From assembly GCF_002803095.1 (NCBI RefSeq), contig NZ_PGLR01000011.1, positions 62,001 through 126,000 of the forward strand: DNA of 64,000 nucleotides, in the 5' to 3' direction. Below, piece by piece: positions 35,717 to 45,811 of the stretch. Position numbers and translations under genes: made by a program. The notes beneath the pieces were generated by a model. It had not been told where the DNA came from, made no database searches, and worked only from the letters and a program-made list of their open reading frames with translations. The stretch's first letter is position 1; every line of letters begins with the position of its first letter. This stretch comes from Pseudomonas sp. ZH-FAD (GTDB lineage Bacteria > Pseudomonadota > Gammaproteobacteria > Pseudomonadales > Pseudomonadaceae).

Positions 35717-36807
35717 ACCTGCTCGCCGCGTTGTTTGTGCCAGGCACGCCCGGCGATGATCACCAGAGTGATGGCGGTAAGCGGCAGTGCGTAGCCGATC
35801 ATCGCGTCACCGAAGGTCTGAGCCAGCGGTCGGCCCGTGCTGAACATCACCAGATACAGGGTGTAGGCCACGTAGTAGCCCACGAACAGCAAGCCTTCCC
35901 AACGGTTGATGCGGTAGCCGCTGAAGAAGATCGGCAGGCAGGCCACGGCTACGGCGATCATTACCGGGAAGTCGAAAGCCAGCGCATTGGCGGCCACTGG
36001 AATGGCTGCTGGCGAAACCAGCGAGGCCAGGCCCAGCACGCAGAGCAGGTTGAAAATATTGCTGCCGACGATATTGCCCACGGCGATGTCGCGCTCGCCC
36101 TTGAACGCCGCGATGATCGAGGTGGCCAGCTCCGGCAGTGAGGTGCCGATGGCGATCACGGTCAGGCCGATCACCAGCTCGGACAGGCCCAGTGCGCGCG
36201 CCAGCTGCACGGCGCCTTCGACCAGGAAGTTGGAACCCACCACCAACAGCACCAGACCGGCGATGATCAGGCCCAGGTTGATCGCCCAGGCATAGGGCTT
36301 GGGCGTCTCGTCGAGACCGAATTCCTTGGCGAATTCGTCATCGTCGCCGCCCTTGTCCTTGCGCGCGCTGTAGATCAGGAAGCCGGTATAGGCCAGCACG
36401 CCGGCGAACAGCAAGGCACCATCGAAACGGCTCAGCTCACCATCCCAGGCCAGGCCGAAGGTGACCAGGCTGGCGCCGATCATGATGGGTACGTCGAGGC
36501 GAATGAGCTGGCGTGAGACGACCAGTGGTGCGACCAGGGCGGTCACGCCCAGAATCAGCAGAACGTTGGCGATGTTGCTGCCGATCACGTTGCCGATGGC
36601 CAGGTCGCCGCTACCGTTGAAGGCCGATTGCACGCTGACCGCCGTTTCCGGCGCGCTGGTGCCGAAGGCCACCACGGTCAGGCCGATCACCAGTGGCGGA
36701 ATGCCGAACTGTGCGGCCAGCTTGGCGGCGCCGCGTACCAACACCTCGGCGCCGGCAACCAGCAGCACCAGGCCGGCGATCAGGTAGACATAGGTCATCA
36801 GGGTCAT
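35713..36807 (-). CDS. Calcium/sodium antiporter of the CaCA family (YrbG type)
   Basis: 364 aa, about ten membrane helices in two inverted halves. The two alpha repeats are clear: VIGLTVVAFGTSAPETAVSV...AIGNVIGSNIANVLLILG and VIGLTVIAIGTSLPELATSI...AVGNIVGSNIFNLLCVLG. An acidic cytoplasmic loop (KDKGGDDDEFAKEFGLDE) separates them. It exchanges Ca2+ for Na+ or H+. The start at 36807 has GGAG ten bases before it. It is translationally coupled to the CMD gene, a pairing I cannot explain. Confidence 0.9.
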   Translation of the reverse strand: MTLMTYVYLIAGLVLLVAGAEVLVRGAAKLAAQFGIPPLVIGLTVVAFGTSAPETAVSVQSAFNGSGDLAIGNVIGSNIANVLLILGVTALVAPLVVSRQLIRLDVPIMIGASLVTFGLAWDGELSRFDGALLFAGVLAYTGFLIYSARKDKGGDDDEFAKEFGLDETPKPYAWAINLGLIIAGLVLLVVGSNFLVEGAVQLARALGLSELVIGLTVIAIGTSLPELATSIIAAFKGERDIAVGNIVGSNIFNLLCVLGLASLVSPAAIPVAANALAFDFPVMIAVAVACLPIFFSGYRINRWEGLLFVGYYVAYTLYLVMFSTGRPLAQTFGDAMIGYALPLTAITLVIIAGRAWHKQRGEQV

Positions 36808-36898
36808 TGCAGGGTAGCTCCGAAAAAAGTGCGGCTAGTGTAGCGACGGCATTATTAGCCGCCAGGGGCGGCAGAAAGATTTTGTTGCCAATTATTCC

Positions 36899-37321
36899 TC
36901 AGTCCAGCGCCTCGACCCTGACCGGCACCACGCCTGCGCGCAGCATGTCGAGGCGCACGGCGGCGGCGCGGGAAACGTCGATGACGCGACCGCGCACGAA
37001 GGGGCCGCGGTCGTTGATGCGCAGCACCACGCTGCGCTCGTTGTTGAGGTTGGTCACCCGTACCCGCGTGCCGAACGGCAGGGTGCGATGAGCCGCGGTC
37101 AGCGCGTTCTGATCGAAGCGTTCGCCGCTGGCGGTACGCTGGCCGTGGTGGCGGTCACCGTAATAGGAGGCCTTGCCGGTTTCGCTGCTGCCTGAGCCGC
37201 CGCCGAAGGTGGAGCAGCCGCCGAGCAGGGCGAGTGCACCGAGCAGTGCCCATGTCTGTAGCCCGGATGCAATCCGGGGCAGTGAAGGTTCCCGGATTGC
37301 ATCCGGGCTGCGCATCGTCAT
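36899..37321 (-). CDS. RlpA-like septal lytic transglycosylase lipoprotein with REP-encoded N-terminus
   Basis: 140 aa. A lipoprotein signal ends in the lipobox LLGGC (mature start Cys36). A double-psi beta-barrel domain follows: [42 protein letters not shown]...[18 protein letters not shown], with the catalytic-type His and Asp of RlpA. No SPOR domain is present. The start at 37321 has GGAG nine bases upstream. Residues 4 to about 21 are encoded by a REP pair (37258-37311), giving an unusually long and odd n-region. It follows directly on the gatB terminator. P. aeruginosa has the same gene beside gatB. Confidence 0.85.
   Translation of the reverse strand: MTMRSPDAIREPSLPRIASGLQTWALLGALALLGGCSTFGGGSGSSETGKASYYGDRHHGQRTASGERFDQNALTAAHRTLPFGTRVRVTNLNNERSVVLRINDRGPFVRGRVIDVSRAAAVRLDMLRAGVVPVRVEALD
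37258..37311. repeat. REP family B pair inside the RlpA signal-peptide region
   Basis: GTAGCCCGGATGCAATCCGG (37258 onward) and CCGGATTGCATCCGGGCTGC (ending 37311), the same arrangement as at 16808-16867. Here it is translated as part of the lipoprotein leader. Confidence 0.85.
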
Positions 37322-37341
37322 GTTCGCGGTCTCCATGAAAA

Positions 37342-37361
37342 ACGCCGGGCGAGCCCGGCGT
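37342..37361 (-). terminator. Rho-independent terminator of gatCAB
   Basis: ACGCCGGGC-N2-GCCCGGCGT: a 9-bp perfect stem followed by TTTTT on the minus strand, about 32 bases after the gatB stop. The RlpA start codon lies only about 20 bases beyond it. Confidence 0.85.
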
Positions 37362-37393
37362 CGTTGCAGCTAGCGTAAGCGAGCCGGCCTGGC

Positions 37394-38842
37394 TCAGCCT
37401 TCGAGCTTCTTCTTCAGCAGTTCGTTCACTTGCCCCGGGTTGGCCTTGCCCTTGGAGGCTTTCATGGCCTGGCCGACGAAGAAACCGAACATCTTGCCGC
37501 GCTTGGCTTCATCGCTGGCGCGGTACTGTTCGACCTGCTCGGCGTTGGCCGCCAGCACTTCATCGAGCATGGCTTCGATGGCGCCGGAGTCGGTAACCTG
37601 TTTGAGGCCCTTGTTCTCGATGATCTCATCGGCGCTGGCACCTTCGCCGGCGGCCAGGGCTTCGAAGACCATCTTGGCGATCTTGCCGCTGATGGTGTTG
37701 TCCTTGATGCGCAGGATCATGCCGCCCAGTTGCTCGGCAGACACTGGCGACTGCTCGATCTCCAGGCCTTCCTTGTTGAGCAGGCTGGACAGCTCGCCCA
37801 TCACCCAGTTGGCCGACAGCTTGGCATCGCCGCAGGTCTTCTCCACCGCCTCGAAGTAGTCGGCCAGTTCGCGGCTGGCAGACAGTACGCTGGCGTCGTA
37901 GGTGGACAGGCCGAACTGGCTTTCGAAGCGCTCGCGCTTCTGCGGCGGCAGTTCGGGCAGGCCGGCGCGCAGTTCGTCCAGGAAGCTGCGTTCGATCACC
38001 ACCGGCAGCAGGTCCGGGCAGGGGAAGTAACGGTAGTCGTTGGCTTCTTCCTTGCTGCGCATGGAGCGGGTCTGATCCTTGTTCGGATCGTACAGGCGGG
38101 TTTCCTGCACCACCTTGCCGCCGTCCTCGATCAGCTCGATCTGGCGCTGTACCTCGTGGTTGATCGCCTTCTCGATGAAGCGGAACGAGTTGACGTTCTT
38201 GATCTCGGCGCGGGTGCCGAACTCGGCCTGGCCTTTCGGGCGCACAGAGACGTTGCAGTCGCAGCGCAGCGAGCCTTCGGCCATGTTGCCGTCGCAGATG
38301 CCCAGGTAACGGACGAGGGCGTGAATGGCCTTCACATAGGCCACGGCTTCCTTGGCCGAGCGGATGTCCGGCTCGGAAACGATCTCCAGCAGCGGCGTGC
38401 CGGCACGGTTCAGGTCGATGCCACTCATGCCGTGGAAGTCTTCGTGCAGGCTCTTGCCAGCGTCCTCTTCCAGATGCGCACGGGTGATGCCGATGCGCTT
38501 GACGGTGCCGTCTTCCAGGGTGATGTCGAGGAAGCCCTTGCCGACGATGGGGTGATCCATCTGGCTGGTCTGATAGCCCTTGGGCAGGTCCGGGTAGAAG
38601 TAGTTCTTGCGCGCGAAGACGTTACGTTCGGCGATCTCGGCGTCGATCGCCAGGCCGAACTGGCAGGCCATGCGTACGGCCTCGGCGTTGAGTACCGGCA
38701 GGGTGCCGGGCATGCCGAGGTCGACCAGGCTGGCCTGGGTGTTGGGCTCGGCGCCAAAGGTAGTGGCGCTGGCCGAGAAAATCTTCGATTGGGTGCTGAG
38801 CTGAGCGTGGATCTCGAGCCCGATCACGGTTTCCCATTGCAT
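37394..38842 (-). CDS. gatB: Asp-tRNA(Asn)/Glu-tRNA(Gln) amidotransferase subunit B
   Basis: 482 aa. It holds the kinase part that activates the misacylated Glu/Asp and the tRNA-binding tail. Opening [53 protein letters not shown] and the C-terminal GatB/YqeY helical domain ([11 protein letters not shown]...[15 protein letters not shown]) are all present. The ribosome site GAGGAA sets the start. It is third in gatC-gatA-gatB, 113 bp after gatA with a repeat in between. Confidence 0.97.
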   Translation of the reverse strand: MQWETVIGLEIHAQLSTQSKIFSASATTFGAEPNTQASLVDLGMPGTLPVLNAEAVRMACQFGLAIDAEIAERNVFARKNYFYPDLPKGYQTSQMDHPIVGKGFLDITLEDGTVKRIGITRAHLEEDAGKSLHEDFHGMSGIDLNRAGTPLLEIVSEPDIRSAKEAVAYVKAIHALVRYLGICDGNMAEGSLRCDCNVSVRPKGQAEFGTRAEIKNVNSFRFIEKAINHEVQRQIELIEDGGKVVQETRLYDPNKDQTRSMRSKEEANDYRYFPCPDLLPVVIERSFLDELRAGLPELPPQKRERFESQFGLSTYDASVLSASRELADYFEAVEKTCGDAKLSANWVMGELSSLLNKEGLEIEQSPVSAEQLGGMILRIKDNTISGKIAKMVFEALAAGEGASADEIIENKGLKQVTDSGAIEAMLDEVLAANAEQVEQYRASDEAKRGKMFGFFVGQAMKASKGKANPGQVNELLKKKLEG

Positions 38843-38884
38843 CTTTAGTGTTCCTCAATCCTGTATGGCGTGCGGTCTGTGCGG

Positions 38885-38929
38885 CCCTCACCCGGCGCTT
38901 CGCGCCACCCTCTCCCGAGGGGAGAGGGG
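38885..38929. repeat. Palindromic repeat family D
   Basis: CCCTCACCCGGCGCTTCGCG followed by CCCTCTCCC-GAG-GGGAGAGGG, in the gatA-gatB gap; related in inverted sense to 31840-31896. Confidence 0.75.
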
Positions 38930-38955
38930 TATGGGTCGCATGGCTGCGCCATGAC

Positions 38956-40407
38956 TCAGAAGCCTTTGGGTGCGTGTTTATGCCAGTCGCTGACCTGTTG
39001 GTACTGGTGCGCGACGTTGAGCAGACGACCTTCCTGGAAATAGTTGCCGAGCAACTGCACGCCCACCGGCAGACCATCGACGAAGCCGGCTGGCATCGAC
39101 AGGCCGGGGATGCCGGCCAGGTTGGCGGTGATGGTGTAGATGTCTTCTAGGTAGGCGGACACCGGGTCTGCGTTCTTCTCGCCGAGCTTCCAGGCCAGAT
39201 TCGGCGTGGTCGGGCCGAGGATCACGTCGACATCCTTGAAGGCGGCGACGAAGTCGTTCTTGATCAGCCGGCGAATCTGCTGGGCCTTGATGTAGTAGGC
39301 GTCGTAGTAGCCGGCGGACAGCGCGTAGGTGCCGACCATGATGCGTCGCTTGACCTCGGCACCGAAGCCTTCGCCGCGCGAGCGCTTGTACAGGTCCTGC
39401 AGGTCTTTCGGGTTCTCGCAGCGATAGCCGAAACGCACGCCGTCGAAGCGCGACAGGTTGGAGCTGGCCTCGGCCGGTGCGATCACGTAGTAGGCGGGAA
39501 TCGCGTGCTGCATGTTCGGCAGGCTGATGTCCTTGACGGTGGCGCCGAGCTTTTTCAGCTCTTCGACCACGGCCATCACCTTCTCACCGATGCGTGCATC
39601 GAGGCCGGCGCCGAAGTATTCCTTCGGCAGGCCGATGCGCAGGCCGGCCAGTGGCTGGGCCAGTGCTGCGAGGTAGTCATCCACTGGCTGGTCGACGCTG
39701 GTGGAATCCTTGCTATCGAAACCGGCCATGGCGCCAAGCAACAGGGCGCAGTCCTCGGCAGTACGGGCCAGCGGGCCGCCCTGATCGAGGCTGGAGGCGT
39801 AGGCAATCATGCCCCAGCGCGAGACGCGGCCGTAGGTCGGCTTGATGCCGGTGAGGTTGGTCAGCGCAGCCGGCTGACGGATCGAGCCGCCGGTGTCGGT
39901 GCCGGTGGCGGCCGGCAGCAGTCGTGCAGCGACCGCTGCGGCCGAACCACCCGAGGAGCCGCCCGGTACGCGGCTGGTGTCCCAAGGGTTCTTCACCGGG
40001 CCGTAGTGGCTGGATTCGTTGGCCGAGCCCATGGCGAATTCGTCCATGTTCAGCTTGCCCAGCGTGACGGTGCCGGCGGACTTGAGTTTTTCCACCACGG
40101 TGGCGTCGTAGGGGGCCTTGAAACCGGTAAGGATCTTCGAGCCACAGGACGTCAGCACGCCGTTGGTGCAGAACAGATCCTTGTGCGCGATCGGTGCGCC
40201 GAGCAGCGGGCTGTTTTCGCCGGCAGCGCGACGGGCGTCGGCGGCCTTGGCCTGTTCGATGGCCAGATCTTCGGTGACGGTGATGAAGCTGTTGAGCTGC
40301 GGGTCGAGTTGCGCGATGCGCGCCAGCAAGCTGCGGCTCAGCTCTTCGGCGGAGAATTGCTTGTCGGCGAGGCCGCGGGCGATCTCGGCCAGGGTCAGTT
40401 GATGCAT
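38956..40407 (-). CDS. gatA: Asp-tRNA(Asn)/Glu-tRNA(Gln) amidotransferase subunit A
   Basis: 483 aa amidase that releases ammonia from glutamine. The Ser-cisSer-Lys triad is visible: Lys in [13 protein letters not shown], the Ser pair in [33 protein letters not shown]. Length matches the family. AAGGG precedes the ATG. It is 15 bp after gatC. Confidence 0.97.
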   Translation of the reverse strand: MHQLTLAEIARGLADKQFSAEELSRSLLARIAQLDPQLNSFITVTEDLAIEQAKAADARRAAGENSPLLGAPIAHKDLFCTNGVLTSCGSKILTGFKAPYDATVVEKLKSAGTVTLGKLNMDEFAMGSANESSHYGPVKNPWDTSRVPGGSSGGSAAAVAARLLPAATGTDTGGSIRQPAALTNLTGIKPTYGRVSRWGMIAYASSLDQGGPLARTAEDCALLLGAMAGFDSKDSTSVDQPVDDYLAALAQPLAGLRIGLPKEYFGAGLDARIGEKVMAVVEELKKLGATVKDISLPNMQHAIPAYYVIAPAEASSNLSRFDGVRFGYRCENPKDLQDLYKRSRGEGFGAEVKRRIMVGTYALSAGYYDAYYIKAQQIRRLIKNDFVAAFKDVDVILGPTTPNLAWKLGEKNADPVSAYLEDIYTITANLAGIPGLSMPAGFVDGLPVGVQLLGNYFQEGRLLNVAHQYQQVSDWHKHAPKGF

Positions 40408-40422
40408 GTCGGGCCCTTTCCT

Positions 40423-40710
40423 TTATTCGATGACTTTCGGCACGAGGTACAGACCGCTTTCCACGGCCGGGGCGATGGCCTGGTAGGCGTCGCGCTGGTT
40501 GCTCTCGGTGACCACGTCGGCACGCAAGCGCTGGGTGGCTTCCAGCGGGTGGGCCAAGGGTTCGATGCCCTGGGTGTCGACCGCCTGCATCTGGTCGATC
40601 AGGCCGAGAATGCTGTTCAGGGTCTCGGTGGTTTGCGGAATATCGCCTTCGTTCAGACCCAGGCGGGCCAGGTGGGCGATTTTTTCCACCTCGGAGCGTT
40701 CAAGCGCCAT
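40423..40710 (-). CDS. gatC: Asp-tRNA(Asn)/Glu-tRNA(Gln) amidotransferase subunit C
   Basis: 95 aa small subunit that holds GatA and GatB together. It reads [56 protein letters not shown]. The start 40710 has GGAG upstream; the frame is open to 40791, but that would enter the promoter region. First gene of the operon and divergent from mreB. Confidence 0.95.
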   Translation of the reverse strand: MALERSEVEKIAHLARLGLNEGDIPQTTETLNSILGLIDQMQAVDTQGIEPLAHPLEATQRLRADVVTESNQRDAYQAIAPAVESGLYLVPKVIE

Positions 40711-40830
40711 CGGGGGTTCTCCAGTGGAAGTGTGACAGAGAGGGCATCGGTAAGCAGCTGCAGGGAACGGATGTCGCGAGCCAGGAGTCAAAGGCCGCGA
40801 TGTGCAGCCACAAGGCCCGGAAAAACAGGC

Positions 40831-40857
40831 AATCTACCATATTGCCGCCTTGCTCAA
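40831..40857 (-). promoter_or_regulatory. Candidate sigma-70 promoter of gatCAB
   Basis: On the minus strand TTGAGC (40852-40857) and TAGATT (40831-40836), 15 bases apart (16 if TTTGAG is taken as the -35). It overlaps the -35 of the mreB promoter on the other strand. Confidence 0.4.
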
Positions 40858-40878
40858 AATCCCTGCCGTTGTTAGAGT
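40850..40878 (+). promoter_or_regulatory. Candidate sigma-70 promoter of mreB
   Basis: TTGCTC (40850-40855), 17 bases, TAGAGT (40873-40878), about 70 bases before the mreB start. Confidence 0.45.
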
Positions 40879-40937
40879 TTGCCGCACTTTTTACCTGCGC
40901 GTTTTCCGCGCCTGGCCTTCACCCACGCGTTGCCTAG

Positions 40938-41987
<1,050 letters not shown>

Positions 41988-42010
41988 GGGGTTCGCTAGT
42001 GGCTCGCTGT

Positions 42011-42032
42011 CGTGCCGCCTTCGGGCGGCACG
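42011..42032. terminator. Hairpin in the mreB-mreC gap
   Basis: CGTGCCGCC-TTCG-GGCGGCACG, a 9-bp stem with a UUCG-type loop 24 bases after the mreB stop. No T-run follows, so it probably lets part of the transcription through to mreCD and sets MreB above MreC. Confidence 0.65.
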
Positions 42033-42139
42033 CGCATATTCGAGCATTGCAGTACACTCGGCCCAACCTTCGCCTGACCGGTTTGCCTTTCGCATGAATT
42101 CGCGCGCTTTTCGCCCCTGTGGCGCACGAGGAGCAGGTC

Positions 42140-43093
42140 ATTAAGCCGCTCTTCGCCAAAGGTCCCTCGCTGGGCATTCGTCTGTTGGTATTTGCCGTAC
42201 TGTCGGCGGTACTGATGGTGATCGATGCTCGCTTCGAGACGCTCAAGCCGCTGCGCAGCCAGATGGGGCTGGTGCTCACGCCGTTCTATTGGCTGGCCGA
42301 TGTGCCCGTACGCGTCTGGGATGGGGCAACTCAGCAGATTTCCTCGCGCAGCGAGCTGATGGCCGAGAACGAGAAGCTCAAGGCCGAGGCTCTGCTACTG
42401 CAGCGTCGCCTGCAGAAGCTGGCAGCGCTGACCGAGCAGAACGTGCGTCTGCGCGAGTTGCTCAACTCCGCGGCGCTGGTGGACGAAGAAGTGCTGGTCG
42501 GTGAGCTGATCGGCGTCGATCCCAATCCCTATACCCACCGCATCCTGATCGACAAGGGCGAGAAGGATGGCGTGTTCCTCGGACAGCCGGTGCTCGATGC
42601 GCGCGGGCTAATGGGCCAGGTGGTCGAGATCATGCCCTACACCTCGCGCGTGCTGTTGCTCACCGACAACACCCACAGCATCCCGGTACAGGTCAACCGC
42701 AACGGTCTGCGTGCCATCGCCGTCGGCACCGGCAACCCGGAGCGCCTGGAGCTGCGTCACGTCGCCGATACCGCCGATATCAAGGAAGGTGATCTGCTGG
42801 TCAGCTCCGGCATGGGCCAGCGCTTCCCGGCCGGCTACCCGGTGGCCACGGTCAAGGAAGTGATTCACGACTCCGGCCAGCCTTTCGCCATCGTCCGTGC
42901 CGTACCGACCGCTGCGCTCAATCGCAGCCGTTATCTGCTGCTGGTGTTCTCCGACCGGCGCACGCCCGAGGAGCGCGCCAACGATTCCGCCGAGGCTCAG
43001 GAAGCCGCCGACCGCGAAGCCGAGCAGGCGCGCAATGGCGAGCCGGCAACTGACGCACCGGCCGCGGACGCCCCCGCACAGGAGAGCAACTGA
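42140..43093 (+). CDS. mreC: Rod shape-determining protein MreC (possible ATT start)
   Basis: About 317 aa. One membrane helix (about 15-33), a coiled coil (RSELMAENEKLKAEALLLQRRLQKLAALTEQNVRLRELL) and the periplasmic beta-barrel part (VLVGELIGVDPNPYTHRILIDKGEKDGVFLGQPVLDARGLMGQV). It links MreB to the wall synthases. No ATG is in place. The frame opens with GTG at 42119, which has no ribosome site. ATT at 42140 has a perfect AGGAG six bases before it and gives the usual start (M)IKPLFAKGPSLG. I place the start there, with GTG 42119 (324 aa) as the alternative. The acidic Pro/Ala-rich tail is typical of Pseudomonas. Its stop overlaps mreD. Confidence 0.93.
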   Translation: MKPLFAKGPSLGIRLLVFAVLSAVLMVIDARFETLKPLRSQMGLVLTPFYWLADVPVRVWDGATQQISSRSELMAENEKLKAEALLLQRRLQKLAALTEQNVRLRELLNSAALVDEEVLVGELIGVDPNPYTHRILIDKGEKDGVFLGQPVLDARGLMGQVVEIMPYTSRVLLLTDNTHSIPVQVNRNGLRAIAVGTGNPERLELRHVADTADIKEGDLLVSSGMGQRFPAGYPVATVKEVIHDSGQPFAIVRAVPTAALNRSRYLLLVFSDRRTPEERANDSAEAQEAADREAEQARNGEPATDAPAADAPAQESN

Positions 43094-43581
43094 TGGCTGG
43101 CGTACAGCCCCGTAACGGCTGGGTGATCTGGCTGAGCCTGGCGCTCGGTTTGTTGCTCAGTGTTTCGCCGTTGCCCGAGTTCATGCAGATCGGTCGCCCG
43201 CTGTGGGTCGCCTTGATTCTCACCTATTGGGTACTGGCTCTGCCGCATCGTGTCGGCATGACCACCGCCTGGATTCTTGGCTTGGCGCAGGACGTGCTGT
43301 TCGGCACCCAGCTCGGGCAGAACGCCTTGATCCTCACCCTGATCACCTTTCTGGTGCTGAGTCTGCACCAGCGCCTGCGCATGTTTCCCATGTGGCAACA
43401 GAGCATGGTGCTGATGGTGGTGTTCGGTCTCGCCCAGTTGGTTCAGCTGTGGCTCAACGCCCTGACCGGTAGTCGTCCGCCAACCCTGGCCTTCGTCCTG
43501 CCGGCACTGGTCAGCGCTCTGCTGTGGCCCTGGATCTGCGCCATCCTGCGCGGTCTGCACCTGCGCCTCAACGTCAACTGA
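43093..43581 (+). CDS. mreD: Rod shape-determining protein MreD
   Basis: 162-aa inner-membrane protein with five or six helices. WVIWLSLALGLLLSVSPLPEFMQIGRPLWVALILTYWVLALPHRVGMTTAWILGLAQDVLFGTQLGQNAL is the MreD core. The ATG shares one base with the mreC stop (TGATG), so the two are coupled. Confidence 0.95.
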   Translation: MAGVQPRNGWVIWLSLALGLLLSVSPLPEFMQIGRPLWVALILTYWVLALPHRVGMTTAWILGLAQDVLFGTQLGQNALILTLITFLVLSLHQRLRMFPMWQQSMVLMVVFGLAQLVQLWLNALTGSRPPTLAFVLPALVSALLWPWICAILRGLHLRLNVN

Positions 43582-43629
43582 ACGCGGCCTGCCGCACGGC
43601 TGGCCGCGGTTCGCAAGGGAGATACCCGC

Positions 43630-44232
43630 ATGGCCGAGCTGTTTCTGGCCTCCGCCTCGCCCCGTCGCCGTGAATTGCTGGCTCAGATCGCTGTGCCTTG
43701 CGTCACGCAAATCGCTTCGATAGACGAAACCCCATTGCCAGATGAGCCGCCAGCAGCCTATGTAGAGCGTCTGGCGCGTGAGAAAGCGCGCGCCGGTCTG
43801 CTCGCCTTGGGCGGGCGTGACGATGCCGTGGTGTTGGGCGCCGACACCGCTGCGGTGCTCGATGGACGCATTCTTGGCAAACCGGCGGACCTCAATGAGT
43901 CGCGCGCCATGCTGCAGGCCCTGTCCGGGCGCAGCCATCAGGTGCTGACGGCCGTGGCGTTGGTCGGTGGTGGCCGCGAGGCTGCGCGAGTGGTCAGCAG
44001 CGAGGTGAGCTTTCGTCCTATCAGCGAGGCGGAAATCGAGGCCTACTGGGCCAGCGGCGAACCATGTGACAAAGCGGGCAGTTATGGTATCCAGGGGTTG
44101 GCAGCCGTGTTCGTCAGCGGCTTGCAGGGCAGCTATTCGGCAGTGGTCGGTCTGCCGCTGTGCGAAACTGCAGAGCTGCTTGGCGAATTTGGTATTGCCT
44201 GCTGGCAGTTGCCGGCGCAAGGGCCGTGCTAA
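43630..44232 (+). CDS. maf: Maf-family nucleotide pyrophosphatase (YhdE type)
   Basis: 200 aa. The start [20 protein letters not shown] carries the SxSPRRxELL signature. [29 protein letters not shown] and the C-terminal [34 protein letters not shown] are as in YhdE, which hydrolyses dTTP, UTP and related nucleotides. GGGAG is before the ATG. Between mreD and rng as in other gamma-proteobacteria. Confidence 0.95.
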   Translation: MAELFLASASPRRRELLAQIAVPCVTQIASIDETPLPDEPPAAYVERLAREKARAGLLALGGRDDAVVLGADTAAVLDGRILGKPADLNESRAMLQALSGRSHQVLTAVALVGGGREAARVVSSEVSFRPISEAEIEAYWASGEPCDKAGSYGIQGLAAVFVSGLQGSYSAVVGLPLCETAELLGEFGIACWQLPAQGPC

Positions 44233-44336
44233 GACCCCAGGCGGTGGCTGCATAGGTAGTTTTTTGGACGTGCCCGAAAGCTTGAGTCCGCGGGGCGGTG
44301 CAGTAGCCCGGCCGGCATGATCACCAGGATGGATGC

Positions 44337-45794
44337 ATGAGCGAAGAGATTCTGATCAATATCACGCCGATGGAGTCGCGCGTGGCGGTGGTGGAAAACG
44401 GCGTGCTGCAGGAAGTGCACGTCGAGCGTACGCAGAAGCGCGGCATCGTCGGCAATATCTACAAAGGCAAGGTGGTGCGTGTGCTGCCCGGCATGCAGGC
44501 GGCCTTCGTCGATATTGGCCTGGAGCGTGCAGCCTTCATTCATGCTTCCGAGATTTCCGCCCGCGAGGGCACTGCGGTGGAGCCGATCAGCGCCCTGGTC
44601 CACGAAGGGCAGAGCCTGGTGGTGCAGGTCACCAAGGACCCTATCGGCAGCAAGGGGGCGCGTCTGACCACTCAGTTGTCGATCCCTTCGCGTTATCTGG
44701 TGTACATGCCACGCACCAGTCATGTCGGTATTTCCCTGAAGATCGAAGACGAAGCAGAGCGCGAGCGCCTCAAGCAGGTGGTCGCCGATTGCGTCGCCGC
44801 CGAAGGCATCGAGGAGGCCGGCGGCTTTATCCTGCGCACCGCTGCCGAGGGCGCAGGCGCTGATGAAATTCTGATCGACATCCGTTATCTGCGCCGCCTC
44901 TGGGACCAGATCGGTGCGCAGATCCAGAACTGCAAGGCGCCCACGGTGATCTACGAGGATCTGTCCCTGGCGCTGCGTACCCTGCGTGACCTGGTCAGCC
45001 CGCGGACCGAGAAGATTCGCGTGGACTCGCGGGAAACCTTCCAGAAAATCACGCAGTTCGTCGCCGAATTGATGCCGGAGATCGCCGATCGTCTCGAGCA
45101 CTATCCTGGCGAGCGGCCGATCTTCGACCTGTACGGTGTCGAGGACGAAATCCAGCGCGCACTGGAGCGCAAGGTGCCGCTGAAGTCCGGCGGTTACCTG
45201 GTGGTCGACCCCGCCGAGGCGATGAGCACCATCGACGTCAACACCGGCGCCTTCGTCGGCCATCGCACCCTCGAAGAAACCATCTTCAAGACCAATCTCG
45301 AGGCAGCCACCGCCATTGCCCGTCAGCTACGTCTGCGCAACCTGGGCGGTATCATCATCATCGACTTCATCGATATGGAAGACGAAGAGCATCAGCGCCA
45401 GGTACTGCGCACCCTGGAGAAGCAGCTCGAGCGTGATCATGCCAAGACCAACATCATCGGCATCACCGAACTCGGCCTGGTGCAGATGACCCGCAAGCGC
45501 ACGCGTGAAAGCCTCGAGCAGATTCTCTGCGAGCCCTGCAGTGCCTGCCAGGGGCGCGGCAAGTTGAAGACGCCGGAGACCATTTGCTACGAGATCTTCC
45601 GTGAGATTCTGCGTGAAGCCCGCGCCTACCAGGCGGAAAGCTATCGCGTGCTGGCCAATCAGAAGGTGGTCGATCGCCTGCTCGATGAAGAGTCGGGCAA
45701 CGTCGCTGATCTGGAAGCCTTCATTGGACGTACCATCAAGTTCCAGGTGGAAACCATGTATTCCCAGGAACAGTACGACGTGGTGCTGCTCTGA
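44337..45794 (+). CDS. rng: Ribonuclease G
   Basis: 485 aa endoribonuclease that matures the 5' end of 16S rRNA and decays some mRNAs. The N-terminus EEILINITPMESRVAVVENGVLQEVHVER leads into the S1 domain (about 35-125). The DNase-I-like domain has the catalytic acidic residues in TIDVNTGAF and IIIDFIDM. The zinc-link cysteines are in CEPCSACQGRG. Length equals E. coli RNase G and it has no RNase E tail. It is followed 17 bp later by yhdP. Confidence 0.96.
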   Translation: MSEEILINITPMESRVAVVENGVLQEVHVERTQKRGIVGNIYKGKVVRVLPGMQAAFVDIGLERAAFIHASEISAREGTAVEPISALVHEGQSLVVQVTKDPIGSKGARLTTQLSIPSRYLVYMPRTSHVGISLKIEDEAERERLKQVVADCVAAEGIEEAGGFILRTAAEGAGADEILIDIRYLRRLWDQIGAQIQNCKAPTVIYEDLSLALRTLRDLVSPRTEKIRVDSRETFQKITQFVAELMPEIADRLEHYPGERPIFDLYGVEDEIQRALERKVPLKSGGYLVVDPAEAMSTIDVNTGAFVGHRTLEETIFKTNLEAATAIARQLRLRNLGGIIIIDFIDMEDEEHQRQVLRTLEKQLERDHAKTNIIGITELGLVQMTRKRTRESLEQILCEPCSACQGRGKLKTPETICYEIFREILREARAYQAESYRVLANQKVVDRLLDEESGNVADLEAFIGRTIKFQVETMYSQEQYDVVLL

Positions 45795-45811
45795 GCACGG
45801 GGACTGTCGAG

